Positions 1 through 8,745 of a DNA stretch of 64,000 nucleotides are shown piece by piece. Made by a program: the position numbers and the translations under genes. Source of the DNA: Pedobacter hartonius (GTDB lineage: Bacteria; Bacteroidota; Bacteroidia; Sphingobacteriales; Sphingobacteriaceae); contig NZ_FNRA01000001.1 in assembly GCF_900107535.1 (NCBI RefSeq), forward strand, positions 1 to 64,000, in the 5' to 3' direction. The notes below the pieces were generated by a model. It searched no databases. It worked only from the letters and a program-made list of their open reading frames with translations, and was not told the DNA's origin. Positions within the stretch are counted from its first letter, which is position 1; each line of letters begins with the position of its first letter.

Positions 1-94
1 GATTGAAAGCCTTCGGCGACTTCTTCCTAGGTGGAGGCTGAAGAAGCCTCCACCTAGGAAGAAGTGATGTTGACACAGTTCACTTTACACTCCC
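1..94 (+). mobile_element. 3' end of an IS256-type element (left copy, partial)
   Basis: The window opens inside the last codons of a Mutator/IS256 transposase: the frame reads LKAFGDFFLGGG and then stops, as in the complete copy at 2833-4205. A perfect 19-bp hairpin (arms 20-38 and 46-64) and the terminal inverted repeat, ending ACACTCCC at 94, follow. The copy is not identical to the second one, since the hairpin arms differ by a paired substitution. The rest of the element lies outside the window, so its left end and target duplication cannot be checked. It lies in the same orientation as the second copy. Confidence 0.88.
20..64 (+). other. Hairpin at the transposase stop codon, left IS copy
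   Basis: Arms 20-38 and 46-64 pair perfectly over 19 bp, and the TGA stop begins the 7-nt loop. The second IS copy carries the same structure with one compensated base-pair change, so the pairing appears to be selected. It may act as a terminator or block read-through at the IS border. Confidence 0.75.
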
Positions 95-1276
95 AGATTC
101 ATCACTAAAATTAGCAAGAATGTTGGTGTTGTTCCTTGTTATGGCTATTGTTCTCGGATAAGATAAACTCGTGTAAGCTCCTAAATATTTTTCTAGGTCT
201 TCTGAACTTGGTCTAAAAGGCTGAAATATGATTTTATACGGTTTATTAAAGTAGTTACTTAAAGCAGCAATCAATACCTTTTTTTTATCGTAAATCGCAC
301 CGTTTGATGTTATGGCAATAGCAAGTTTTTCATCAGGAAAATAAGAAATAATAGAACCAAAACTATCAATAGAACCTCTATGCACAAATCCTTTTTTATC
401 ATAAAAAGGGAGTTCAAAAATACCCATTCCATATTTATCTTGAATTTGCGTTATTATTTTTAAACTTTTAAGATTAATTATTTCTCCATTGAATAGTTTT
501 TCAATAATTACAATCAAATCATTTGGATTTGATACAATTCCTCCTGCGCCTAGTGGAACAGATGTATCTCCCTCCGTGTCCTTTTCCCATTTATCTGTAA
601 AATAATAAGAGTAACATTCATTATTTCGCAAATTTATTTTACCTCCGAAATACGTGTTTTTTAGCTGCAATGGTTTTATGATCTGTTCGTCTAAGAGTTC
701 CGGGTATGACTTTTTATATATTTTTTCAAGAATTATGGTTAATAAATAATAATTCGAATTGCTGTAATCTGCTTTACTATTTGGATTAAAGTCACTTTTA
801 AGCCTACTTATAATAGCAATCATTTCCTTTTCAGATTTAGCTTCAGTATAGCCATTGGCAAACTCTTCTGATTTTAAGAATTCAGTAATTCCACTTCGGT
901 GCTTCAATAACATCTCTATTGTTATCTTTTCGGAATTTTCAATAGTCGGAAAAAATTTGTCAATGGATTGATCCAGAGCTAGTTTGTTATTTTCAATCGA
1001 TTTGAATACCAATGCAGCAGTAAAAACCTTTGTAGTAGACCCAATCCGATACTTCGTTTTATAGGACGAATTTTCATTACCTGCGATATCGGCTCTACCA
1101 ATTGACTTGGAATAGATTAAGTTTCCATCTTTTGAAATGGAAATACTTCCCATAAATAATTGTTTTTCGCTCAGAGCTTGCAATAAACTGTCAAGTTTAA
1201 TTACATTTAGTTTTTGTGAATAAGAGTTTAGAGATGTTATTCCAAAAAATAATGTAATCCAGATCATTTTCATCAT
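80..1276 (-). pseudogene. Serine hydrolase (beta-lactamase family), 3' end cut by IS
   Basis: Secreted class C beta-lactamase/penicillin-binding-like serine hydrolase. Counting from the chosen start at 1276, it has an N-terminal hydrophobic signal peptide ending near SYSQ, the SxxK motif STTK at about residues 80-83, YSN at about 171-173 and HRG at about 299-301, so the catalytic domain is complete. A C-terminal domain (EKYLGAYTS onward, DUF3471-like) starts but breaks off. The last native residue is Ser at 95-97; the next residues GSVK and the stop are read out of the inverted repeat of the left IS. A longer start at 1327 is open, but 1276 places the signal peptide at the N-terminus. Probably still able to fold its catalytic domain; substrate unknown. 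It is divergent from the amidohydrolase at 1410. Confidence 0.85.
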
Positions 1277-1409
1277 TGTTATTAATTTTTTAAGATAAAT
1301 AGCTCTTGTTAGGCACTGAGATTTCAATGGTCATATTATATATGATGCACAAGTGTCATATTTCCATAATAAAGAAAGGTACATCTGCATTTAATCTTTT
1401 TATAACTAC

Positions 1410-2768
1410 ATGAAATATTTAACAATATTCTGCTTATTCTTCGGCTTCAGTTCTTTCAGTCAAGTCAAAAAATATGATCTAGCCATAAAAAACGCAAAAA
1501 TTTTTAACGTTAAAACAGGAATAGTAGGCCCAGCTCAGGTCATCCTCGTTAAAAACGGCATCATTGCCGACATTATTAAAAATACCAACAGTTTCGCCGC
1601 ATTAAAAACGATTGATGCGCAAGGAAAACTAGTAACCCCAAGCTTTATTGATGCACACATCCATCCCACTGATGTTTTTGGGGATTATGATAAAGCACCT
1701 GAATACCTAGTGAAAGATTCGCTGCATATATACAGACAGCGCCTAACTGATGCATATCTTCCATATGGGATTACTACCGTTATGATCATGGGACAACCTG
1801 AAAAGTGGCAAACGCCTCTCCTGCAATGGTCAATCAACCCGCTCCCAAATCATATAAATATTTACACAGCTGGAGCAGCCATTATTTCGAAAGAAGACAG
1901 GCCTACATATATAGGTCACGTGGTGGTTGATAGTCCGTTAGCTGCAAAGAAGAAAATTGAAGCGTATTACCAACTTGGCATCAGACATATTAAACTCTAT
2001 TGGAGGTTAAGAGATCCCGAGTTTAAAATTGCCTTTAAAACTGCAGATAGTTTAGGAATGAGGGTCTATGGTCATATTGACCAGAACGTCATGACTATGG
2101 ATCAAACTTTAGATATCGGGTTAAAAAATTATGAACATCTGGTCACCATCGCTTATAGTGTGATCAAAGAGAAAAAAGACTGGGATGCTTTTAATACAGA
2201 ATTTACTGAGCATTATAGAGAAGTGAAAACACAGTCCGATATACTTAAAATGTTCCTGGAAATGTTCAGATATATCGACGAACATAAAAAGACTGAAACT
2301 AATATTTTGATAGATAAGCTTGCAAGCCAAAATGCTACATTTTCAACTAGCATAAATATTTTAGCTGAATTATTCCAGTCCGGTTCTCCCGGAGATGCGG
2401 TGTCTTTAGTAAGACAACAAGCCAGGACTAAGCAAAACTTTGAAACTTTTATGAAGTACGTTAAACAGATGCAAGAGAAAGGAATAAAACTTAGGATTGG
2501 AACAGACATGGCAAATGGTGGAAAGTCACTTCAAGGGGAACAATTACTGTTATTCAAAAGTGGATTCTCTATATCTTCTATACTGCAAATCTGTACAATC
2601 AACGGAGCGCAAGCTTTAGGCATCGATTCAAAAGTTGGGATAATTAAAAAAGGCAGGCAAGCTGATTTGCTCATTTGGCATAGAAGCCCCTTTAATAGTG
2701 CCAACAATCTTCTTTCTGACAGAATAATCATTAAAGATGGGATTGTATATCAACGAACAATCGATTAG
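1410..2768 (+). CDS. Secreted amidohydrolase (imidazolonepropionase-like)
   Basis: Metal-dependent amidohydrolase of 452 residues with a signal peptide (cleavage likely after FSSFSQ). The N-terminal beta-sandwich segment is followed by the metal-binding HxH in DAHIHPT (His83, His85), a Lys-containing strand HIKLYW, a GHI motif and the late Asp in IGTDMANGG near residue 377. The C-terminus returns to the beta-sandwich (GRQADLLIWHRSPF), typical of members that hydrolyse cyclic amides or dipeptides. Substrate is not deducible. It starts 130 nt from the divergent serine hydrolase, which suggests a shared control region. The second IS256 copy begins 64 nt after its stop, and the gene is intact. 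Confidence 0.88.
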   Translation: MKYLTIFCLFFGFSSFSQVKKYDLAIKNAKIFNVKTGIVGPAQVILVKNGIIADIIKNTNSFAALKTIDAQGKLVTPSFIDAHIHPTDVFGDYDKAPEYLVKDSLHIYRQRLTDAYLPYGITTVMIMGQPEKWQTPLLQWSINPLPNHINIYTAGAAIISKEDRPTYIGHVVVDSPLAAKKKIEAYYQLGIRHIKLYWRLRDPEFKIAFKTADSLGMRVYGHIDQNVMTMDQTLDIGLKNYEHLVTIAYSVIKEKKDWDAFNTEFTEHYREVKTQSDILKMFLEMFRYIDEHKKTETNILIDKLASQNATFSTSINILAELFQSGSPGDAVSLVRQQARTKQNFETFMKYVKQMQEKGIKLRIGTDMANGGKSLQGEQLLLFKSGFSISSILQICTINGAQALGIDSKVGIIKKGRQADLLIWHRSPFNSANNLLSDRIIIKDGIVYQRTID

Positions 2769-2824
2769 AAAGCTAAGGACTGTATTTTACTACGATAAGG
2801 TTTTTAATATTTCAGAGTTATCTG

Positions 2825-2832
2825 TTGATGTC
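2825..2832. repeat. 8-bp target-site duplication, left
   Basis: TTGATGTC directly precedes the left inverted repeat and is repeated exactly at 4206-4213. An 8-bp duplication is usual for IS256-family insertion. Confidence 0.93.
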
Positions 2833-2907
2833 GAGACTGTAAAGTGAACTGTGTCAACTCTAAAAATTTAGAGTTAAAATAAGTAAATTAGTGATACTTA
2901 GGACACG

Positions 2908-4154
2908 ATGAAAAATAAAGAACCATTCGATTTTGAGCGCTTCAAAAATGAAGCAATGGAAGGCCTTTATCAAGGCAAGAAGATGGGTGGCACCGATGGT
3001 GTTTTCGCCCCAATGTTAAAGCATTTATTGGAATCCATGCTCGAGGGAGAGCTGGATAACCATCTCCAGGAGAGCAAGGCTACTGATGATCCCAACCGAC
3101 GTAATGGAAGGACTAAGAAAAATGTGCGCAGTTTGCAGTCCGGAGAATTTGAACTGGAAAGCACGCGGGATCGCAATGGTACTTTTGAACCGAAAATTGT
3201 CGCTAAGCGCCAGTTAATCATCACAGAGGAACTGGAAGACAACGTAATAGCGATGTACGCACGTGGAATGAGTACTCGCAACATTTCTGATTATGTAAAG
3301 GAAATGTATGCTATGGATATTTCTGCGACAGAGATATCCAACATCACAGATAGAATTATTCCGGCAATGAATGAATGGCGGAACCGACCATTGGAAGCGG
3401 TCTATCCTTTTGTATTTCTGGATTGCATGCATTATAAAGTGCGCGAAAGTGGCGGCGTTGAATCTCGTGCGGTTTATAATATTCTGGGCGTAAATCGAGA
3501 CGGAAGAAAGGACTTAATAGGTGTATACTTATCAGAAAATGAAGGTGCTAAATTCTGGCTATCAGTGCTCACTGACTTGAAACAGCGGGGTGTTGATGAC
3601 ATCTTGGTCGCCTGCATCGACGGATTGAAAGGTTTTCCTGAAGCTATCGCATCTGTATTTCCAAAAACGCAGGTTCAGTTATGCATTGTTCACCAGATCC
3701 GCACCAGTCTACGTTACGTGCCTGAGAAAGATAAAAAAGCCGTTGTTGCTGACCTTAAGCCTGTTTATAAAGCCGTTAACCAAGAACAAGGATATGAGAA
3801 GCTCCTAGAATTCGAAGATAAATGGGGTAAGAAGTATCCGTTATCAGTCAAGAGTTGGTTGGATAATTGGACGAACCTCTCTACATATTTCGAATATTCG
3901 GCAGAAATCAGAAAGGTGATTTACACCACTAATGCAATCGAAGGAATGCACAGACAGATTCGTAAATCACGAAAACAAAGGGCGCTTTCACTTCAGATCA
4001 ATCACTGTTAAAACTCGTGTATCTGGCCTACAGGGACTTTTCTAAAAAGTGGACGATGCCGATGTGGAACTGGGGCTTGACAATGTCGCAGTTGCACATT
4101 AAATTTGGGGAACGGCTTAAAGCCTTCGGCGACTTTTTCCTAGGTGGAGGCTGA
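2908..4154 (+). pseudogene. IS256 (Mutator-type) transposase, frameshifted near the C-terminus
   Basis: DDE transposase that excises and inserts the IS. In the first frame it has 367 residues and contains all three candidate catalytic residues: Asp172 in FLDCMHYK, Asp238 in ACIDGLKGF and Glu345 in TTNAIEGMH. That frame ends at 4011 with an unrelated tail (QRALSLQINHC). The -1 frame from about 3970 continues with family-typical sequence (KTKGAFTSDQSLLKLVYLAYRD and on to FFLGGG) and stops at 4152-4154, giving about 415 residues if one base is restored. The simplest reading is a one-base deletion around 3967-3972. A programmed frameshift is less likely because the site is a weak slippery sequence and this family usually has a single frame. 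Confidence 0.9.
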
Positions 4155-4175
4155 TCGCCTCCACCTAGGAAAAAG
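4133..4175 (+). other. Hairpin at the transposase stop codon, second IS copy
   Basis: Perfect 19-bp arms at 4133-4151 and 4157-4175 enclose a 5-nt loop that begins with the TGA stop. Compared with the left copy, one base pair in the arms is changed on both sides. Confidence 0.75.
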
Positions 4176-4205
4176 TGGTGTTGACACAGTTCACTTTACA
4201 CTCCC

Positions 4206-4213
4206 TTGATGTC
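4206..4213. repeat. 8-bp target-site duplication, right
   Basis: TTGATGTC follows the right inverted repeat and matches 2825-2832 exactly. Confidence 0.93.
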
Positions 4214-4310
4214 TTGAAATAGACCGTTTTTTGATAATCAGTAATTTAAAGAGTAGTTTTTCACAGTATACTCATTTTATGTTATAATTCCATTAGTTTA
4301 GATAAGTTCA

Positions 4311-5237
4311 TCAATACATCACTTCAACTTTAGAAGTAACCCTATCTACAATAGCACCTGTGTGAGCATTAATCAACAGTTTGGTTAAATTTCTAGTGCC
4401 TTCTCCAGGTTCTTGTTGTTCAAATACCCAAACAATAGAATCAATTTTCTTGTAATAGCATGAATTTACTTTTGTATACTTATCATAAAAGCTATTTGCT
4501 AGTGCAATTTTCTTTGCATCATCCATTGTCATTATTTTACCTTTAGTAGAATTGTGTTTGATATCTGGTAACTCAACTATTCCCAATAGCGTGCCTTTTT
4601 GATTAAGGTTCAGGATAAAATTATAGGAGCTGGAACGTTTTAGGCGGTCCCATACCATAAAGCATAAAGAGTAGATTGGAGGAACTGATTCCCAGGATCT
4701 GGCACTTGGATTAACAGCATATAGCCTTTCGATATCAACTATCTGACCCCCATTAAGTAGAAGTTTTTTACAAAAATCTTTTCCCACTCGTGATGATAAG
4801 TATGATTTAACTTTGACTTGTATATGATGAGGTAATTCGTTTATCGAATATGGCTCTTTAGGTTGGTAGCCGGAATACATTCTTGTACCACAAGCATACG
4901 GCATTGAATAAGCCGCCGGTGTAAGTTTAATAACGGGTTGGGAATTTTTTATTCCGGTAATATCAAACATACCAGCTTGCACTGAATTTTCCCAGCGGTT
5001 TACAATTTCTGCCTGATAAGTAGCCGTAGAATCGTAGTTGCTAGTTGAGAAGGTAACGATACCCAGAGAATCTGAATGGACAAAATTTATCCATCGATCT
5101 TTATCTTTTAGAATAGTTACCCATTTTTTAGCCATTGGTTTACCAGTTTCGGCGTTAATTAAAGAGAACTTAAATGTTCGTTGCGCTATAGCTGCAAACG
5201 GGAAGATAAATAGGATGGACAAAATGAAGGTCTTCAT
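4311..5237 (-). CDS. Secreted protein of unknown function
   Basis: 308 residues beginning with a clear signal peptide (MKTFILSILFIFPFAAIAQ), so probably periplasmic or surface-exposed. The first part (TFKFSLINAETGKPMAKKWVTI) resembles the beta-sandwich start seen in carboxypeptidase-regulatory-like domains. The C-terminal third (MTMDDAKKIALA and then a strand-rich end with HTGAIVDRVTSK) is reminiscent of PepSY-like repeats, but the match is weak. No catalytic motif was found. It stands alone: the IS lies downstream and 254 nt of AT-rich DNA lie upstream. Confidence 0.7.
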   Translation of the reverse strand: MKTFILSILFIFPFAAIAQRTFKFSLINAETGKPMAKKWVTILKDKDRWINFVHSDSLGIVTFSTSNYDSTATYQAEIVNRWENSVQAGMFDITGIKNSQPVIKLTPAAYSMPYACGTRMYSGYQPKEPYSINELPHHIQVKVKSYLSSRVGKDFCKKLLLNGGQIVDIERLYAVNPSARSWESVPPIYSLCFMVWDRLKRSSSYNFILNLNQKGTLLGIVELPDIKHNSTKGKIMTMDDAKKIALANSFYDKYTKVNSCYYKKIDSIVWVFEQQEPGEGTRNLTKLLINAHTGAIVDRVTSKVEVMY

Positions 5238-5491
5238 ACTGGATTACTTAATGCCAAGTTTAAGAAATAATTGCTTCTTTACTCATTTTATAACCGAACA
5301 ATTTTTTTAGTAAATAATTGGTTCGGTTAATTCTCACTAATTACAACAAAATTCGAATTTGTAATAAGTTTTTCTTGGTATGCTATCCCATAGAAGGACC
5401 CTTTCTTGACAAGGTAGGAGCTTACTCATTATACTTATGTTTTGTTTGTATGGGCTTTGTTCTTATCTCGCCATTCACATAATTAGATATT

Positions 5492-5680
5492 ATGAAATTA
5501 ATGACTTTACCTCTTAATTTAGTGATTGTTTTATGTCTATCTGCTTGTTCCCTGAATTCTCCAGCTTATCTTGGATCTAAATATAATTCAACCAAGCTAG
5601 TTCAATCATTTTATTCAACTCAAGATATCAAACTGGAAGAGACGGTAAATCCCGGCTTTGAAACCATTGATGAGCTATAG
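5492..5680 (+). CDS. Small lipoprotein, possibly truncated
   Basis: 62 residues with a lipoprotein signal peptide and lipobox (LCLSAC, Cys near residue 19). The rest, up to FYSTQDIKLEETVNPGFETIDEL, resembles the first part of small Sphingobacteriaceae lipoproteins that usually run longer, so the 3' part may have been lost. It could also be a genuine short lipoprotein. No operon partner. Confidence 0.45.
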   Translation: MKLMTLPLNLVIVLCLSACSLNSPAYLGSKYNSTKLVQSFYSTQDIKLEETVNPGFETIDEL

Positions 5681-6069
5681 ACTCCTGTATTAACTTAATC
5701 TTGTAATCATATTTACAAACGTAATCTTCAACGTCACTGCCAGGTACCACCACAGGCTGCTACCCCCCGGTTTCTATAACGCGTGGAATCTCAGTGATCA
5801 ACTGTAGTAATGGCAACATCATATTTGAATTAAGTACGCCACTAAGTTATGACCGCTATAGGCAGAAAATCATTTTGCTTTACGCACTTATTCAGGTACC
5901 TTTGACCCAGCAGCCATTAAGAAATTTTTAGCGGGGGCATTATTAAAATGCAATAACCTAAGAAATGGCTATTCGGATCAGACGGGATATTATCTAATTT
6001 GTTGATCTCCCCCCGGGCCCAGACATTTCCCTATGAAGCTAATTTGCTAAAATATCAATATTATATAAC
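5681..6069. other. 389-nt intergenic stretch with no confident gene
   Basis: A stretch from about 5790 to 5925 keeps an open, coding-like frame on the + strand (reading through IIFELSTPLSYDRYRQ) but has no start and matches no family I know. It may be eroded coding sequence. The rest shows nothing recognisable. Confidence 0.4.
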
Positions 6070-6999
6070 ATGTCGGCTATCCATACAGATTTTAAAACTA
6101 TAGAACTACTCAAGGACATCCCGGATATATTACCCGTTCGAAGGGATTATTTTGAAAATTGGAATATCAAGGTTTTTAATAGGGAAGACACGGTTTGTAA
6201 AAGTTACCTTTCCCCTAACAGGCGAGAGTATTATAAAATCATTTTCTTAAACGCCGGCAGGGGCTTATTTACGATCGGCATGAATACCTACAGTATTGAG
6301 GAGCCTACCCTCTTATTCGTTCATCCAAATAGTATTATCTCGTGGAAAAATCTGACCTTAAGTATGGTATCGAAGGGTTATTTCTGTATTTTCAAAAGAT
6401 CTTTTATTGAGAAAAACTCTACATTAAAAGCCTTGATCGACAAGTATGGTTTTTTTAAAGACAATATTAAAAGTGTAATCAGTTTAACGAAAGACGGGAG
6501 TAATACCATCAATGGCATTTTTTCGATCATGGACAACGAAGAGAAAAACACCGGCACCTTTACTGAAGATGCTTTGCAGGCCTACGTGCAACTCTTAATG
6601 ATAGAAGCTAGTAAAATAGCTAAGCACCCAGTTACCACCGCTGTTACCTCAGAATATCATAAAGTATATGACTTCTTCGAGTTACTGGAGAAGGAAACTT
6701 CAGATCTGAATTTTGAAAAGTCAATAAAAATAAAAACGGCGGCAGAGTTTGCCGATCAGTTGAATATACATCCGAATCACCTCAATGCCCTTCTAAAGAA
6801 ACAGACCGGTCAGAACGTAAGCACACATATAAAACACCGCTTACTGGAAGAGAGTAAAATCTTATTACTGCAGACTGATTGGACCCTCCAAAATATCGGC
6901 TACGCCATCGGCTTTGCAGAGCAACCCAATTTTAGTAGTTTCTTCAAAAAAAATATCGGTATTACCCCCTCTGAGTTTAGAAAAAGTTACAGCCTTTAA
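6070..6999 (+). CDS. AraC-family transcriptional regulator
   Basis: 309 residues. The N-terminal two thirds form a cupin-like sensing domain (GRGLFTIGMNTYSIEEPTLLFVHPN). The C-terminal about 100 residues hold the two helix-turn-helix motifs of the AraC/XylS fold, with the second ending in the standard IGYAIGFAEQPNFSSFFKKNIGITPSEFRK pattern (first part AEFADQLNIHPNHLN). It binds DNA, probably as an activator responding to a small molecule. No adjacent target gene survives on its strand: the next 380 nt hold an eroded minus-strand remnant, so its original partner may be lost. Confidence 0.9.
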   Translation: MSAIHTDFKTIELLKDIPDILPVRRDYFENWNIKVFNREDTVCKSYLSPNRREYYKIIFLNAGRGLFTIGMNTYSIEEPTLLFVHPNSIISWKNLTLSMVSKGYFCIFKRSFIEKNSTLKALIDKYGFFKDNIKSVISLTKDGSNTINGIFSIMDNEEKNTGTFTEDALQAYVQLLMIEASKIAKHPVTTAVTSEYHKVYDFFELLEKETSDLNFEKSIKIKTAAEFADQLNIHPNHLNALLKKQTGQNVSTHIKHRLLEESKILLLQTDWTLQNIGYAIGFAEQPNFSSFFKKNIGITPSEFRKSYSL

Positions 7000-7059
7000 T
7001 ATCTTAAATATAAATCCACAAACCATTCCCGTGTATTTATTGATGGCCTCACCGGACGG

Positions 7060-7340
7060 TTCCATTACTTTTTCTTAATCTTCATTCTATGTTTAAGTCC
7101 GAAATTTATAAGGGCATAGACAATCGGCTCGGCTTCAACAGCATAATCTGCAATACTGTAAGATACCATTATTAGGTTTGGTAGTATTTACTGTTCTCAT
7201 AATGAGGAGGTTTTCTTCTAGCTCATGAGATCTCTGACCGTTAAAATCCTTGACTTCTTCAGTAACTTGAACTTCATTCTTACCTATAAACCATACCTTT
7301 GCCGGAACAACAAGGCCTGGAATTTTAGAATTATCCATTT
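7060..7340 (-). pseudogene. Eroded coding remnant of unknown family
   Basis: The minus strand reads coding-like sequence in two frames: LVVPAKVWFIGKNEVQVTEE (about 7310-7250) and then, after a frame change near 7155-7170, ADYAVEAEPIVYALINFGLK up to about 7060. The second piece ends in a basic KIKKK tail. I cannot name the family. It sits directly downstream of the HxlR gene and has no start codon, so it is probably a dead 3' part of an older gene. Confidence 0.35.
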
Positions 7341-7382
7341 CTGCATCAAATTGACTCTGCCGGCCAGTTTGTATTGGATGGC

Positions 7383-7739
7383 TTACGCATTTTCTTTTAA
7401 TATAAGAGATCGTAATCTTGTTTCATTATCATCGCCCCACTGACCCAGTGCAGCAATTATGGGAATTAGAGTTTTTCCGAAATCGGTAAGACTATATTCG
7501 ACTTTTGGAGGAACGACTGCATAGATAACTTTTGTAATCAATTCGTGCTGTTCCAATTCCTTTAATTGCATATTCAAAACTCTTCTTGACGCATCCGAAA
7601 TTTTACGTTGCAATTCGCTGGGACGTTTATACCCCTCATTTATAAACCATAACAAACGAACTTTCCATTTCCCATAGAGAACTTCGCCAATAAGGTCAAG
7701 TCCGCAATTCAGATTCAAAGGTATTTTTCTCTCGCCCAT
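7383..7739 (-). CDS. HxlR-family winged-helix regulator
   Basis: 118 residues with the standard HxlR pattern: N-terminal Cys in NCGLDLIGEVLYGKWK, the recognition region RPSELQRKISDASRRVLNMQLKELE and the wing PKVEYSLTDFGKTLIPII. Members often sense electrophiles or redox change through the N-terminal Cys and repress a divergent oxidoreductase. Here the divergent gene is the SDR at 7931, with a promoter between them (7816-7846), which fits that scheme. The C-terminus (ETRLRSLILKENA) looks complete. Confidence 0.93.
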   Translation of the reverse strand: MGERKIPLNLNCGLDLIGEVLYGKWKVRLLWFINEGYKRPSELQRKISDASRRVLNMQLKELEQHELITKVIYAVVPPKVEYSLTDFGKTLIPIIAALGQWGDDNETRLRSLILKENA

Positions 7740-7815
7740 TTAGCAAAGTTAATTCAATGTTCCAAATTGTACAATAGGGGAGAAAATTATCCCTATGCAA
7801 TTCGATTTTCCCTCA

Positions 7816-7846
7816 TTGTCAAAAGGTTATATACTTTCTAAATTTG
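7816..7846 (+). promoter_or_regulatory. Bacteroidota housekeeping promoter for the SDR
   Basis: TTG at 7816-7818 and TAAATTTG at 7839-7846 are separated by 20 nt, matching the Bacteroidota primary sigma consensus TTG-N19-21-TAnnTTTG. It points toward the SDR and lies between it and its likely HxlR repressor. Confidence 0.65.
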
Positions 7847-7863
7847 TACCACAATGAAAGACA

Positions 7864-7930
7864 ATGAAGGAAATATTCAACTTTAGCAATTATTTAACAG
7901 GCAAGAATGCCTTGAAAACAGGAGGTTCAA
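7864..7930 (+). pseudogene. Duplicated N-terminal remnant of an SDR gene
   Basis: ATG at 7864 opens a frame that reads MKEIFNFSNYLTGK and then ALKTGGSNGT. It aligns with the start of the adjacent SDR (MEQTFNFDNELSGK, ALVTGGTKGA) but is in another frame and stops soon after. This is a diverged tandem copy of the first 24 or so codons. Its Thr-Gly-Gly codons supply AGGAGG at 7920-7925, six bases ahead of the real ATG at 7931, so dead coding sequence may now act as the Shine-Dalgarno site. Confidence 0.7.
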
Positions 7931-8727
7931 ATGGAACAAACTTTTAATTTCGACAATGAGTTATCGGGCAAGATTGCCTTGGTAACAGGAGGTACAAAAG
8001 GCGCGGGAAAGGCTATAGCAGAAAGACTTTTACAGGCTGGCGCAACGGTAATTATTTCCGCAAGAAATGCAGCGGAAACTGAAAACAGCAGACTACATTT
8101 CATTGCTGCCGATTTAAGTACGGCGGAAGGGTCAAACAAAGTGGTAAGCGAGGTGCTTTCGACTTATGGAAGGCTGGATATTTTGGTTAACAACCTTGGT
8201 TCATCGACAACCCCTGCTGGTGGATTTAATGCACTAAGTGATAGAGATTGGGAATCAACACTACAGGCAAACTTACTTACTCCGGTTCGTTTGGACAGGG
8301 GATTTTTACCACAGATGATCGATCGTAAAGATGGTGTTATCATTCACATCGCCTCAATTCAGGGCAAATTACCACTGTACGATTCTACTTTGCCATACGC
8401 ATCTTCAAAAGCAGCATTGCTTAACTACAGCAAAAGCTTGTCAAATGAAGTTACACCAAAGGGCGTACGCGTGCTAGCCGTTTCACCGGGATGGATAAAT
8501 ACCACAGCATCTGTAGCTTGGCTGGGTAAAATTGCCAGAAACTCAAAAATTTCTGTTGAAGAGGCGCAACATGGCGTAATGGATGCCTTGGGAGGAATTC
8601 CGTATGGAAGACCCGCAGAGCCATCAGAAGTTGCGGAATTAGTTGGCTTTTGGTTTCACCAAGAGCAAGCTATCTTACAGGAACAAATTATATAATCGAC
8701 GGTGGAACTGTACCCACTATTTCATAA
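7931..8727 (+). pseudogene. Short-chain dehydrogenase/reductase, frameshifted at the 3' end
   Basis: Classical SDR with the TGGTKGAGKA nucleotide-binding loop (about residues 19-28), NNLGSS, catalytic Ser in HIASIQG and YASSK (Tyr and Lys of the YxxxK pair). The first frame ends at 8695 with a false tail (WFHQEQAILQEQII). Restoring one T in the T-run near 8655 gives the family ending FLVSPRASYLTGTNY and then IIDGGTVPTIS with a stop at 8725-8727. The lost part shapes the cofactor/substrate end of the fold, so activity is uncertain. A single-base sequencing error is possible. The NTF2-like gene follows 18 nt after the restored stop, which suggests one operon. Confidence 0.85.
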
Positions 8728-8745
8728 CCTTAAAAACATAAAAAG

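Larger units (their letters stand above)
2833..4205 (+). mobile_element. Complete IS256-family insertion sequence
   Basis: The element is 1373 bp. Its terminal inverted repeats share TGTAAAGTGAACTGTGTCAAC (left 2838-2858, right about 4180-4200), with imperfect outer bases GAGAC/GGGAG. It is flanked by a perfect 8-bp duplication TTGATGTC. A 20-bp near-palindrome sits just inside the left end (about 2855-2874), upstream of the transposase. A 19-bp hairpin spans the transposase stop near the right end. The intact duplication shows this copy inserted on its own rather than as half of a composite transposon. Confidence 0.95.

Noticed and set aside
1..4205. Composite transposon made of two IS256-type copies around the hydrolase and amidohydrolase
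   Set aside because: The second copy has its own perfect 8-bp target duplication and so inserted independently; the first copy differs in sequence and its left end is not visible.
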